From Mesostigma viride (lineage: Eukaryota; Streptophyta; Mesostigmatophyceae; Mesostigmatales; Mesostigmataceae), in NCBI GenBank assembly GCA_009746045.1, contig RPFO01000316.1, forward strand, positions 91,096-155,095: a stretch of DNA of 64,000 nucleotides. The letters run 5' to 3'. Under the pieces are notes generated by a model. It saw nothing but the letters and a program-made list of their open reading frames with translations. It did not search any database and was not told the DNA's origin. How positions within the stretch are numbered: position 1 is the first letter of the stretch; every line of letters starts with the position of its first letter. Shown one piece after another: positions 23,693 to 36,846 of the stretch. The translations under genes and the position numbers were made by a program.

Positions 23693-24875
23693 GCGCCGCC
23701 CACGTGGAGGTGTTCATCGCCAGGCCAGACCACCGCCTCGCTATCCCGTGCAGCTTCTTCCAGCTACCTGTTCACGACATCGACGATAAGCTCCCAAACC
23801 CAGCCCGGCTTGTGCAGCCGGCAGCCACGTCGGCTCCCTCCCTCTGCAAGGATGATCTCCAAGCAGTGCTGGAGGAGCACGTGACCTGGCCGTTGGCCGA
23901 GAAGATGACCTCGCTGAACACGACGCTCAACACGGTGGAGGCCCGGGTCTCCAATGCGGAAATCAAGGTTGTCCACAAGCTCCAACCACATTTCACGGCG
24001 CTGCACACCGCGGCGCAGGCATCTGAGACGCACGCTGCAATTGTCTCTCGCCTAAACCATGCAGGTGGAGGGCACTGAAGTGCGGCGTGCTCATGAAGAA
24101 GCTTGAAGCCATCACCGCCCACACCGAGGCCCTGGCCTCACAGGTCCCAAAGATAGCGGAGCAGACGGCCACCATCGCATCCCAGCCACCCCGGCTGGAT
24201 GCTGGCGACCTCCCGCCCCTCTCCTATGCGGACCTCCTGCGGACAGCGACCGCCTCCACCACCGACGCCATCGCTACTCCAGGAGCTTGAAGACCTTCTC
24301 CAGGCACAACAACGGGAGGCCACCGACCGCGCCCGCCACGACTGCCGGGTGGTGCTGCGTCGTTTCCCCCAGAAGCCAGGTGAGAGGTCCGAACCACCCT
24401 TGCCGACGAGCTCAAAGACCAGCTCCTTACCCTCGTGGGCCTGGTAGGTGAGGTAGAACTGCGTGGGTGCCACCGCCTTCCCCACTCACGGGACAAGGCG
24501 GCTCCCCCACCAGTCCTGCTCACCTTCCCCTCCCGTGAGGACAAGCAGCGGTTCCTTTCTCGTCACAAGAGGTTGCACGACCTCACCGCCTGGACGCATG
24601 GATGACGACCTGACCCCCGCTCAGCAGCAGCGGCGACGCTACCTGTGGCCGGAATACCTCCGCCACAAGCAGGACCCCCAAAAGCCCAAGGTGTACTGGA
24701 GGGGCTGGGACCTGATGATCAACCACAAGATGTGGACGCCCCCTGCGGGCTAGAATAGCTAATAGCCCTAGCTTGTATCCATTGGTAGTCACTGCCGCCA
24801 TGGCAGCCATGCTTAGAATGTTTGCCTAGCTGTGCCACCATACGGCTAGTCACGTGCACCGCTAACACACGGTAA
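23693..24875 (+). pseudogene. LINE copy D (C-type), 5'-truncated and frameshifted ORF1
   Basis: It aligns to copy C from about the AAPSASSLCKDD region of ORF1 to the shared 3' region. The frame from 23617 stops at 24078 after a small insertion (GCAGGTGGAGGGCACTGAAG instead of CAGGTGGAAGGCAAG). Later parts continue in other frames, including LDDDLTPAQQQRR-like sequence just before 24753. The 3' region ends at about 24875, where copy C begins head to tail. Confidence 0.82.
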
Positions 24876-26867
24876 CTTCCGCTGACGAAAATGCCGCTGA
24901 CGAAAATGGCTGACGGCGGTATGGCTGACGGCGGAGTTCAGATCTTTTGCGTCTGAGCCCCAAATTCGGTCAGACCACTTGCATTCGATGCGCCTTTCTA
25001 AGACGCACTTGCCAGTATAAACGGTTACGGCTGCCACGCAGTATAGACAAAGTTACGCACGTGACCAGCTATGACGACTACCAAAGCAAAACGAGGGCTG
25101 GAAAAGGAGCTGGCACAGCTTCCCAGCGCCCAGCCCAACCCTCTCGCCCTCGCCATTGTTCAGCCGCCAGGCTTACCCGCCAAACCCTCGCCAAGCGCCT
25201 CGCCTGAGCCCAAGAAACCATGCCACGATCGCCACAAATGGAGCAAATTCTTGCCCGGCGACGGAATGTTCTCCCTCCTCGAGTGGCAGCAGCTGTCGCC
25301 GCAGGAAGTCGTCGAAGTTCTCCAGTTCCTCACACAGGAGCGGAAGCTCTTTGTGCCCTGGAGAAGGGCGGCTATCGACTACCGCGACACGTCCTGGCTC
25401 TACACCTGTGCCGAATCCCGCCAACGCGAGTCTATCTTGACCAGCTACTACCAGCGCAGCTTCGGCGCCATCCACAGAGAACTTTGGAACGCACTCAACG
25501 CCCCAGCCCCCGCACAGCCGGCAGCCCCATCGGCTTCCTCCCTCTGCAAGGATGACATCCGCGCAGTGCTGGAGGAGCACGTGACCTGGCCGCTGGCCGA
25601 GAAGATGACCTCGCTGAACACCACGCTCAACACGGTCGAGGCCCGGGTCTCCAACGTGGAAACCAAGGTCGTCCACAAGCTACAACCACAGTTCACGGCG
25701 CTACACACCGCGGCGCAGGCTTCGGAAACGCATGCTGCACTTGTCTCTCGCCTTAACCAGGTGGAAGGCAAGTGCGGCGTGCTCATGAAGAAGCTTGAGG
25801 CCATCACCGCCCACACCGAGGCCCTGGCCACACAGGTCCCAAAGCTAGCGGAGCAGACGGCCACCATTGCCTCCCAGCCACCCCGGCAGGATGCTGGTGA
25901 CCTCCCGCTCTCCTACGCGGACCTGCTGCGGACAGCGACCGCCTCCACCACCGACGCCATCGCCACGAAGCTCCAGGAGCTGGAGGACCACCGCCAGGCC
26001 CAGCAACGGGAGGTCACCGATCGCGCTCGCCGCGAGTGCCGAGTGGTGCTACGTCGCTTCCCCCAGAAGCCAGGTGAGACGTCAACCTCCCTTGCTGACG
26101 AGATCAAGAAACAGCTTCTTACCCTCATGGGCCTGGTAGGTGAGGTAGAACTGCGTGGGTGCCACCGCCTTCCCCACTCACGGGACAAGGCGGCCACCCC
26201 ACCAGTCCTGCTCACCTTCCTCTCCCCTGAGGATAAGCAGCGGTTCCTCTCTCGTCGCAAGCGGTTGCACGACCTCACCTGGACGCTGGATGACGACCTA
26301 ACCCCCGCTCAGCAACAGCAGCGACGCGACCTGTGGCCGGAATACCTCCGCCATAAGCAGGACCCCCAGAAGCCCAAGGTGTACTGGAGGGGCGGGGACC
26401 TGATGATCAACCACAAGATGTGGACGCCCCCAGCGGGCTAGAATAGCAATAGCCCTAGCTTGTAACCATTGGAGTCACTGTCGCTAAGGCAGCCATGCCT
26501 AGAATGTTTGCCTAGCTGTGCCAACAAACCTAGTCACGTGCCGCCAACGCACGGTACACAACCAGCCATAGCCTTAGCCTAGTTCTAGTACAGCCATGCT
26601 ACGCCCTGGCTATGTTCAGATTACTTGCCCACGCTCCTTGCTATGACATGCTCACATGGGTCTTATTGCACCCACAGTTTGCCGGATCGTTAGCCTGTCC
26701 TTTTAGCTAGCCGCGCCCGATTGCAGCTGTGGCATGCCTTTGGCATGAAGGAGACTGGGGGTCTCTGCCCTTTCTCCTGTAGTGCACACACAGGGATTAA
26801 AAGCACTTCGGTGCTCCGTGACTCCCCAACGGGAGCACGAGTTTAATTAATTAATTAATTAATTAAC
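24876..26867 (+). mobile_element. LINE-like retroelement copy C, ORF1-only
   Basis: A 5' leader with the hairpin CGCCTTTCTAAGACG (24991-25005) is followed by ORF1 (25071-26441) and a 3' region. That region ends in a UUCG-type hairpin AGCAC-TTCG-GTGCT (26802-26815), a second stem CTCCC-CAAC-GGGAG, and TTAA units (to about 26867). No reverse transcriptase is present. Copies D and G belong to the same subfamily; A, B and F form another subfamily that shares the leader hairpin and the ORF1 C-terminal motif. Confidence 0.85.
25071..26441 (+). CDS. LINE ORF1 protein, copy C, intact
   Basis: 456 codons from ATGACGACTACC. The N-terminal ~60 residues are basic and Pro-rich ([19 protein letters not shown]). 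Residues about 160-330 are predicted from composition to be helical, with heptad-like Leu/Val spacing ([20 protein letters not shown] and onward), as in the coiled coils of LINE ORF1 proteins. Residues about 320-456 hold RRECRVVLRRFPQK, a region ending VLLTFLSPEDKQRFL, and LDDDLTPAQQQQRRDLWPEY, matching the RNA-binding and C-terminal domains of L1-like ORF1 proteins by pattern. The frame is uninterrupted, so this copy is probably young. The role would be RNA binding in a retrotransposition particle; that is inferred from the family. Confidence 0.85.
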   Translation: MTTTKAKRGLEKELAQLPSAQPNPLALAIVQPPGLPAKPSPSASPEPKKPCHDRHKWSKFLPGDGMFSLLEWQQLSPQEVVEVLQFLTQERKLFVPWRRAAIDYRDTSWLYTCAESRQRESILTSYYQRSFGAIHRELWNALNAPAPAQPAAPSASSLCKDDIRAVLEEHVTWPLAEKMTSLNTTLNTVEARVSNVETKVVHKLQPQFTALHTAAQASETHAALVSRLNQVEGKCGVLMKKLEAITAHTEALATQVPKLAEQTATIASQPPRQDAGDLPLSYADLLRTATASTTDAIATKLQELEDHRQAQQREVTDRARRECRVVLRRFPQKPGETSTSLADEIKKQLLTLMGLVGEVELRGCHRLPHSRDKAATPPVLLTFLSPEDKQRFLSRRKRLHDLTWTLDDDLTPAQQQQRRDLWPEYLRHKQDPQKPKVYWRGGDLMINHKMWTPPAG

Positions 26868-27155
26868 ACACGGTACACAACCAGCCATAGCCTTAGCTTA
26901 GTCCTTGTACAGCCATGCTACGTCCTGGCTATGCTCAGATTACTTGCCCACGCTCCTTGTTATGATATGCTCACATGGGTCTTATTGCACCCACAGATCT
27001 TGCCAGGTCGTTCACCGAGTCCGATTGCAGCTGTGGCATGAAGGAGAAAGGGGGTCTCTGCGCTTTCTTCCTGTTGTGCACACACAGGGATTAAAAGCAC
27101 TTCGGTGCTCCGTGACTCCCCAACGGGAGCACGAGTTTAATTAATTAATTAATAG
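26868..27155 (+). mobile_element. 5'-truncated LINE 3' end attached to the tail of copy C
   Basis: Directly after the TTAA tail of copy C, the last ~285 bp of the same 3' region repeats (ACACGGTACACAACCAGCCA and onward), with the same hairpins (around 27097-27135) and a second TTAA tail. A heavily 5'-truncated copy landing in the tail of an older one is a common outcome of target-primed reverse transcription. Confidence 0.8.
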
Positions 27156-27708
27156 GGCATTGCTCCTAGCACAAAAGTGTCTAAGGAAATATCTGCAACA
27201 CCCCGTTCTACGTCCATTTAATATCCTGTCTCCCTGAACTAGTCACAGACTAGTACAGATGCAGCTTTGCTCTGATAAAATTTACTGTCCAGATTCTCGC
27301 TTTAGCAGGCATGCACTGCTGTTGTCTTATTGACATATTAGCCACCCTCTCAGTTCTCGAGATGTCAGCATATCTTGGCAGCATGACTCTGCACCTGAGA
27401 TGTCGCCTTGCCAGCTTGCATGGACTCAAGGATCAGCCCTACCAATAGCACGTAAAACCGACCCCTGACCTTATTCTGGATGAGCGATTCCAAAAGGGGC
27501 GGGTGCTGGCATGACTAAGAGGTTGCCTTGCCGGGAGCGTTGCAACTCACAGCAGCGATAACCCTGGCATCCGATCTGTCCCCCAACCCCCCAATCTGTA
27601 ACCCGGACCTCATTTCAATCCCCGCAAAACTGTTCGGCAGCTGGTAGACGAAAACTTGCAGGAAATATCCGCAGGAGTCTCCTGAACGGAGAACGGTGAT
27701 ACCAGATC
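27156..27708. other. No feature recognised; downstream flank of the next gene
   Basis: Unique-looking sequence between the LINE tails and the stop of the minus-strand gene ending at 27709. It probably contains that gene's 3' untranslated region. I see no clear poly(A) signal. Confidence 0.5.
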
Positions 27709-29216
27709 TCACAGCATGAACTTCTTGGCCTTGCGGTTACTCCTCAACATGTCGAGAATCGTCTTGTGGTCCTCGCCCCCCAGGCTCCCCCCCCGAGGTG
27801 CCGACCCCAAGCCCGGTCGGATTCCCTGCGCAACCTCCGCGGAGACTTCCGCGGCCGCGCTCTCCAGAATAAATATCTGCTGCGCACGGCCCTTGGATAC
27901 GCGCAGAGGGGGTGACGTCGGCGAGCCGCCAAGGTATGCCTCGTCCATCGATGTCCGACGGCTCTCCGACCGCCGCGACGGGACGCCCAGGAGGATCGCC
28001 TCGACCCCCCTCGCGTCCAGGTCCAGAGACTGGGAGGGGGACCGCGGCGGGACGGGCGGCGATGACCCTAGGACCTTGGCCGTGGGGGACGCCCCTGGCT
28101 GGAGCAGCTGCCCTGGGGGAGTCCTGGGATTGCTGGCATCCGCACCACCGCCCTCGCCGAGCCCATCCCTCACGCTCGCTTCCGAGGACTGAAGCTGATC
28201 GTCGTGGGATAGTCGCTGACTCATCGAGACAGACATCTGGTGGGGCAAAAGGGCCGCGGTCTGAGCCCCTGGTCCCCCGTTATGGGGTCCATCATTTGAA
28301 GGTCCCGCGTCCCCCACGGCGCCGCTGGAGAATGACACGCGTCCCCCTCCAGGGTCACCCGCCGCCAGCTGGCTCAGGGAGGCCCCGGAGGAACGGCGCC
28401 GGGACTCGTGCGGGCTGGGGGCGCGCGCGGTGTGGCTGCTAGCATCGTTGGCTGTCGGGTAGCTAGAATTCGAAGTAGAGTTGAAGTTACTCGCTTGGTT
28501 TCTAGCAGCAGCACCAATGGCCCCGCTGCCTAGGCTGGTTGCCGTGACGGCGGCGGCAGAAGATGCAGTCATAATCGTTGCCGCCCTGCCTTTCGCCTCG
28601 GCAGGGTCAGAGGGCGCCAGGTTCATGCCCCTCCGCATGGACGCAGGCCCCGCGCTGGCTGACGTCACCGAGGCGGTTCCACCTGGCTCCGAGGCCGCGC
28701 TACTAGTACTAATACTATTAATAGCCGCACTAGTATTACTGCTGATATTAATTCTACCAGTAGCGCCGCCTACACTCGTCGCGCTCACCATGGGTGCAGC
28801 CGTGGCCGTGGTGGGTGGCTTGTTCAGATTCGCGCCGGCTGCGCTGGGTGCAGTGAGGCCAGCAACGGCCCCGGGTGGCTTACCGGAGCTGACCCCCCCT
28901 GCGTTGGACGCGACAACAGGTGCGGCTGCCGCCGCGGCGACGGGTGGCTTACCGCCACCTGGCGATTGGGCGCCGGCCTCGTTCATCGCAGCCGCGGCCG
29001 CGGCGGCGAAGCTCAAGGAATACGCTCTCGCGTTCTCGTGTGCAACACCGCTAAATCGCGGGGGTGACGCGGGGGGGGGGGCGCATGGGACTGCCACTGC
29101 TTGGCCTGACCCTTCCATGAGAGGGCCTCCTCAAGGTGGTTGAGGGGCCGGCCATGCAGGTGGTGGCGGATCCATTGCCGCTCGGCGTAGCGATGCTCCG
29201 CCAGCCAGCGCTCATC
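27709..29216 (-). CDS. Low-complexity coiled-coil protein, last exon
   Basis: The acceptor ends CGCCAG at 29217 and the exon opens in the phase left by the previous exon, reading DERWLAEHRYAERQWIRHHL and then HGRPLNHLEEALSWKGQAKQ. The frame then changes in or next to an 11-C run (29071-29081, G-run on the plus strand). From there ASPPRFSGVAHENARAYSLS continues through a Ser/Ala/Gly/Pro-rich region to an ordered tail: RAQQIFILESAAAEVSAEVA, GGEDHKTILDMLRSNRKAKK and the stop at 27709-27711. The frame change may be a homopolymer error in the sequence or a further intron. I recognise no known family. The exon-like parts at both ends flank a disordered middle. Confidence 0.6.
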
Positions 29217-30237
29217 CTGGCGATGGTAGGGGGGGGAGGGGGGGGAAGGGATTCCGAGGGGGGGGGGGGGAGGAGTGTAGGGTTGGGTTGTAATGGGGGT
29301 CAGATTTATGAATTCAGTTTACAAGTTGGTGCGACGGTTATCAACTTCAGGATCTGCCGCCTCTGGACTTGCAGAGGTAAACAGCAAAACGGTAGACACC
29401 AAGCGGTAGACAACATAAAAGTCATAGGGCAAATGACGGCAGCAGCTGGCAGATATCAACAGCGTGGGGTTTACCTGCATGTACCTGGCCGAGCAAAGTA
29501 ATTCCACAACTAAATCTATCCAAGTTTCAGGGGGCAAGGGGGGGAGGGGGGGGCGAGTTCGAGAGAGGCACAGGAGGATGAAAATCATAAAATTAATGAT
29601 GCAACAGTTTACCCTTTTTTCCGTACATCTGGCCGTAGTATTTAATTAGTTTAGTTTATTATTTATATACTTATACCTGGCAAATCCAGAAACCCCTGCT
29701 CACATGTACCATCCCCATCAGCGTATCTCCTCCTCCTCCCCCCCCCCCCCCCCCCCCCGGGATCAAGTCTGATTCCCACTTTTCGATCTATCTCCCGATC
29801 CCTCTTCCTCTCCACCACGATCCCCACCCACACTCGCTACCCCCAACCTGCTTTAGACCACCCCGCTAGCCCCACCTGGCTTCTCACCAACACCCCACCC
29901 AACCTACGGCTTCGCAAGGCAAAGCCCCTTGGATTGCATTGTGGAAATATTCAAGCTCCCCATCCATTCCACCGCATACCCTTGTCTCAAAACTACCACG
30001 TGCCTTTCCCTCATTTTCCAACTTACCTCACCTTGAGCCGCTCCCCCCCCCCCCCTCCATCTTGAGCTGCTTCTCCCTCTTCCCCTCTCACTTTCAGCCA
30101 CTTCCCCTCGCTCCCCTCTCATCCTCCACCCCCCACCCTCACCTTGAGCCGCTTCTCCCGATTCCCCTCACTTTCCCTCCCTCCCTTTCCAACCACTTTC
30201 CCTCCCTCCTGTCTCATCCTCAACAACCCCTCCTCAC

Positions 30238-32895
30238 CTTGAGCCGCTTCTCCTTCTTGGTCGCCGCCTCCTTGGCCGCCGCTTTCGCGAGCCGCGCCTC
30301 GAACGCGACCATCGTCGGCCCGCTGACCCACGCGGCCAGCTCCTCTGCAAAGGGGGACACCCGGCGGCTCTTGTCATGATGAATCCGCTCCTGCTCCAGC
30401 TTCCGCTCGAGCTCGATTTGCGCTGCCCCGCCCCACTCGGCAGTGTGCTGGCGCCACGCCTCTTCCCGTAGCCGGACCATGTTGCCGTCGCCTTTCCCCA
30501 TGACCCCGCCGCGGCTGAGCATCGGCTCGCTGTTCGTCCGCGCCCCCCCCCGGCATTCCCTATCGCGCCCCTCCCCCCGGCGCCTCCGTGAGGGTTATCC
30601 GCCCCCCCCTGGTGGATCATCCCAGGGCCCAGCGAGGCCTGGTAACGGGCGACCGCCTCGGCCGCGGCCTTGACGACGGCACGGGCGTTACGGGAGCTAG
30701 ACCGGGAACGCATGCGGGAGAAGGACGGCATGCTCTTGCTGGCCATGAGTGGCGACGGCCTCGCAGGGTGCCCGTGAGCGTGATGCCCGTGCTCATCAGT
30801 ATGAGCATCGGTATGGGCATGCACGGCCTCCTCCCCTTCAAGAAGCGGAGACACGGACCGCTCGTCCCCGGATGGCGGCGACACACTTCCGCCCTCCTTG
30901 GGCGATGTGGGCACGGGTCGGGAGCCCTTCGCCCCTGGACTATCCTTTTCCGCGAGTGGATCCTCCCATTTCACGCATGGCGATGCCGCTGGGGGGTCCG
31001 GCGTCGCAAACGCCACATGCCTGGTGCGGGTTTCTAGCTCTGGGCCTGTCGTGCGAGCGCCGGGCCCCAAAGGACCCGTTTTGCGGATGTCTGACCCCAC
31101 GAAGCCACTTGCCTCCCCCTCCCCCTCCTTGATTTCAAGTACTTTCAACCCATCCCCAGCCCCGCCAGCTGGGCGCGAGACGACCCCGCCAGCTGGGGCC
31201 GAGACGGCGGCGGCGTCTCTTGCACCCCTGCCAGATCCATCAGCGCCCTCGTTGCCGGCACCACCACCCTGGACGGCCTTGACCGGACACTGCGCTTCCG
31301 ACCCAGTCCCACCCACGGGTACCGCCGGAGAGGCAGCGACGCGTAAGCCACCGCCACCATCCGTGCCAACACTGCCGCCATCCGCAAAGCCACCGCCGCC
31401 TCCGGAAAATTCTTCCAAGAACTCCCCCCACCCGCTCCACCCGGTCGCAAACACACTCGCCGAGCCCGTGAATGAGGGGGAGAGGGGGGGATCGACTGGC
31501 CCCCACGCCCCAGCACCCTCGCCGTGCCCCAGCGAGATCGTTCCCCCTTCCCCGCTAACCCCATCCCAGGGACCCTGCTGCTCGCACGAATCACGGCCCC
31601 CAAGGTCCAGGCTGGGTCGGTGGCCGCGGGAAATGACCACCCCCTTTGGTGACAATTTGACGGCTGCCAGAAGAGAACCCTGCGCGTAGGGGGAATGGCT
31701 CCCCCCTGGGGACACGAGCCCTCCCGTGGCGCCTTCCTCCTGGCATCGCCCTGTCGTCACGCCATCCCCCTGGGCCTCACTGGCCGGAGAAGACCCTCCA
31801 AGGCCCGACCCGACCGCCGTGGCTTTGGGAGAGTCCACGCCTCCCGAACCCCGTGAGCCACCATCTGTAGAAACCCCGAGGCCAACCCCCCCAGTTTCGC
31901 CCGTGGAAGCCTCTGCCCCCGCCGCACCGGCACCTGGCGACCCCACGTCGTCGCGCATGCTTCCGCCGGCGGGTGCCCCCAGGGGGGCCGCTGACTGTGC
32001 GGCCACAGAGGAGGGGGATGCGGTAGCGGCAGGGCGTCCCAGCCCCTCGATACCACGCGGCTCGGCGCCGGCTTTGTGGTGGTAATAGAAGGCGGTCCCG
32101 CTGCTGTTGATGTCACGCACGCCGCTCGTGCGGCTGAGCACCGCGCTGATCATCGACGACGTGGCCGTGGCCTCTGGGAGTTGTGCGATTTCGGATTCCG
32201 GTGGGGCGGTCGAAGTGGCCGTGGCATCCCCCGAGATTGTGCCTGATCCCGCCTGTGCAGAATCCATAGCAGTGCCCCTACCGGCAGCACCAGCACCCAC
32301 AACAGAAGCGCCACAGTTGGGACAGGTGGACGGCGGGCTCTTGTTACGGCCGCCACGGTCCCCGGCACCGGTCGCTGTGACATGCCTGACCCTGCTCCTC
32401 ACGGAAGTGAATGCAAGGCTACGTGTGCTGGCGCTCGTGCGCACTGGGCTCTTGCTGTGACTGCGGGCACCCGTGTTCTTGTTGTTGTTGTTGCTGCTGC
32501 TGCTGCTGGCCGCACTACGGCTTAAGGGGTCGTAGTCCAGGGTCCTGACGCCAGATGTCCTTGCATCACCCGGGAAACAACCATCCCTCTGTTCAAGGGC
32601 TTCCCTGCAGCTGCAAGCAGAACAGTACTCATCGGTGGCACCACGCAATGCCGCATCGCCAGCATCCGAGTCATCCTCAGTACCGCCAGTGGTTTGGCCC
32701 CCATTCGCCCCCATGGTTGGGACCCCGTTTGCTCCGCTCGCCGCCGGCAGGCTCGCGCCCGCCCCCGGGGGTTTCCTCCTCACGCCCTCCTTGACGGCCC
32801 AGGGCCGCGCGCGCAGGGTCCCCACCCCGGCCCCTGCCAGCGGCGCGGGCGTGGACGTGGCCCACAACCGCTGCTGCGAGGGGGTGTCAAACATG
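30238..32895 (-). CDS. Low-complexity coiled-coil protein, third exon
   Basis: The acceptor AACAG at 32896 joins in phase to the second exon: CG plus C makes Arg, followed by MFDTPSQQRLWATS. The exon runs ~780 residues through disordered Gly/Ser/Ala/Pro-rich sequence and a His-rich stretch (HAHTDAHTDEHGHHAHGH) to SMPSFSRMRSRSSSRNARAV. The frame changes near the 9-G run at 30543-30551, after which NMVRLREEAWRQHTAEWGGA, IELERKLEQERIHHDKSRRV and a Lys/Ala-rich helix end at a GTGAGG donor (30237). The ordered, charged segments look like coiled coil; the rest is probably disordered. No catalytic domain is visible, so a scaffold or cytoskeletal role is only a guess. Confidence 0.6.
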
Positions 32896-33604
32896 CTGTT
32901 GTTTGCGCCAGTGGGGGGACAGGCAGGAGACAATTAAGATTAGGGTGTAAGGACTCGGGAGGGATGGTGGAAGGCAACTTTAGGTCGGAATCGTACACAT
33001 GCTGTTGTTTGCACCATGGTGGGAGTCGGAAACGGGGACAGTACTTCACGATTCAGGGTTAGGTGGGTGTCCACCATGCTGTCCAACGCACCACCATGGG
33101 AGTCAGGAGCGGGGACAAGGTTAGGGCTCCATTTAAGGTTTGTGCGTAGAAGGCTAGGGTTTGTGCGTAGGAGTTAACATTCAACAGCGCGCACCATATG
33201 GTGCTAGTTAGTTATATAAATGAGTGTCCAAAAGGTGAGGAACATATGGCACTACTTAGTTATAAATTAGTGTCCTATGTGGAACTCACAGATACCAAAC
33301 TAGGAGGTCGTCAGGTTACCAAGCCAAGCAAGCATCTTATAATCAATGAGACAACGTACTATGGTCACCTCAACGAGACAAGGAAGCTCCTCCATCCTGT
33401 TAAATCCATCGACGCGGTTACATCATATTGATGAGCTAACTGCTACTTTCTCCCCGACGTAATTATTCCTGTCCCCCAGAATGCTCGCCTCCCAAGCCCC
33501 ATCTCAACGCGCAAGCCACGCCCCTGGCATCAAACCCCCCAGCTCATCACACGAGCACGACATACGGGGCCCCAGGGTCCCTGCGCATGCCAGCACCAAC
33601 GCAC

Positions 33605-33651
33605 CGGCTCTCGGCGGCCTGCAGCGCGCGTGCGAGCTCCATGGCCTCTGC
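33605..33651 (-). CDS. Low-complexity coiled-coil protein, 47-bp second exon
   Basis: A small exon between GGCAG (acceptor, 33652) and GTGCGT (donor, 33604), too short to show as an open frame of its own. It encodes AEAMELARALQAAES plus two bases. Both junctions keep phase: the upstream exon ends EAMRAKEAAE-like helix in phase 0, and the two remaining bases complete Arg with the third exon. The result is one continuous Ala/Glu/Arg-rich helix across three exons, which is the main support for this exon. Confidence 0.6.
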
Positions 33652-34130
33652 CTGCCGGCACAAGGCAGTTGGTCACAAAAATGGCTTTGAGGGTCCATGT
33701 CAAAATGGAAGTCAGGGTCAAGATTAATGTGGTGCCGGCGATGAACAGCAAGAACAAATGCAGAGGGAATGGGTGTGGCCGATTCCTCAACTGACGGTCA
33801 TTCAAGTCTAAATAAAGTCACTTTAGAGTCATCACGAAACTGCTATGAAGCAACAATACCCCTCCGCCCTCCTCGGGCGCTCCTCCCCTTTCCCCTCACT
33901 ACCCTCTCTTCCTCCTCCCTCCTCTCCCCATCCTATGATACTGGGAATTAACCACTGTGAGTGGTCGGCTGGCGACGCGACAGTGGCCTGGCGAGAGCTC
34001 ACTGACGGGACAGAAGGCGCAGAGAAGGAGAGTCTGTCAGTCGAGAGCTAGAACCGACAAATTAAGTCCCTCGCCACGGAGGGTCACCTCCAGGTTGCGT
34101 GGAGCCTAGCTGGTTACTGAGCAAGGATAT

Positions 34131-35033
<903 letters not shown>

Positions 35034-35700
35034 TACTACCCAAGGGACATGAGCAAGCCCAACGTTGCCGCCAAGCAAGCAAGGAACTCCCCTCCATCAC
35101 AGGACAACGCAGGGCAAGGGAAAGCTTATCATGAGATACGTGCCTATGTCCGAAAACAGGGCCATAATCCAACGAGATAACAAAGGGCATGGAGAAAGTC
35201 AGAAGCTGGAGGTCAACCTGGTCTACTGAAACGAGGCTACCTTAGGGGGCTACCTTAGGGAGAAATCGGGACATTACCAGTCCTGTCAATTTTTCGAAAA
35301 AGATGTCCCCTTACCTTGGTTGGCGCATTTGCTTGCCATACCCTTGCACATCCATCATGACTTTGCTTTAACTAGAAAATTCGAGGGCCAGAAAAACAAT
35401 TTACTTTATTTGTATGCTACTGTAGTAGGCCAGATTACATTATTTTTAAAGGCCTGCATGTCCTGCGCAAGCCGCCATGCGTCAACGACACTGTCGGCAC
35501 ACGTTCAATCAATGCCAACTCCACTAGACACCGTGTGCGCTGTGCTCGCCTCACCATCTACCACTCACAAGAAACCTCCCGCACCATGCCCACCCTCACC
35601 TCTGCTAACTTCCCAACTCATCACCCTCACTACACCCCACCCTCACCTCTACCACTCACCCCACTGTGTCCTCAAGCCCCGTATTATGCCCGCCCCTCAC

Positions 35701-36846
35701 CTCGGCCGCCTCCTTGGCCCGCATGCTCTCCTCCAGTGCGGCCTTGGTTCGCATCATCTCTTCTCTCATCCGCGCCAGCTCATCGTACGGACTAGTGACC
35801 CCCTCGGCACCGCCATCCGACCCCTCACCCCATGCGGCGTGACGCACGGTAACCGGCGAACTAGGCAACACACTCAGCGAGATCGGACCCCTAGAACTGA
35901 CCGACCCGGATCTTTGGCCCTCGCAAGGCCTCGCATGCGGACTAACCGCCGTCACCCTGGCGAGGTCGCCATCATCACCCGGGGTTTGCAGCAACATGCT
36001 GGCGAGGGTGGCGTTACTAGTATTTACAGCGACTGGTCCCATGTTACTATCATGTACAGCGACCGAGTTGGAGGAATGCTGGCCAGGACTGTGCGCCGAG
36101 GTGGGCCCGCCACCTGTCACCTTTGGGGAGGCAAACATCCCCAGGGGATCTGTGGCGGAAGGGCTGGCGGAGAAGGGCGGGGCGGTCGCGTTCAGGGACT
36201 TAGCGCTACCAACAGGGACCAGCCGGCCTTTCTCAATCCCAGGCTCAAACGTGAGGCTTTTGGAGAAGGGAAGGTCTTCCGCTTCCTGGCCGCTTATTCC
36301 CTTCCCCATTTGCGCATCCTTGCTGGCTAGAAAAATCCTTGTCTTGGCCCCGGTTCTATCAAGCTGTGGAGAAGAGGACTCCTTCGCCAATGGCGTAAGC
36401 AAGGCCGGTGCAGTCCCGGTCGGAGAACCGCGGCCAGGATTTCCGACGGTGAATAGCTGAGACGCAGGGGTAGCCAAGACCGGGCGGGCTCCACTTTCCC
36501 AAGCGTGCCTCCTCTGCACATTGTCCACAGGCGCTACACCATCCGATGGCAGTCCCTTGGAAGGACGGAGCTTGTCGGTGGCTGGCTGCCGGCGATGACC
36601 TGCAGTGGTCCCACGGACATTCCCTCCAGCTTGGTGCTCGCTGGAAAAAGCCATCTGAGCCTGGCTTAACCGAGCAGAGAACTCGCGAGCCGACAGAGGG
36701 AGCACACATACTTTTTCCGGTGAGCGAAGATTGTTGCTGGTCGTTTGTGGCCCTGAAATATTAGCACTTCTGGTACTCGAATCGCCTTTCGAGGAAAACG
36801 TGCCGGCGCTTTCGCTATCCGGGATTCTGGCCGAAACTACAGGCAT
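35701..36846 (-). CDS. Low-complexity coiled-coil protein, first coding exon
   Basis: 382 codons from the first ATG after an in-frame TAA. The sequence is Ser/Pro/Gly/Ala-rich with no recognised domain until the end, where ELARMREEMMRTKAALEESM and RAKEAAE form a charged helix that stops at a GTGAGG donor (35700). A TATATATAG motif on the same strand at about 37224-37232 could be a core promoter ~380 bp upstream. With the other exons (33605-33651, 30238-32895, 27709-29216) the protein would be about 1,700-1,800 residues. Function unknown. Confidence 0.6.

Noticed and set aside
28481-29143. 220-codon plus-strand frame rich in Ala and Leu
   Set aside because: It is the complement of the Ser/Ala-rich minus-strand exon, which has phase-consistent splice junctions; the plus frame has none.
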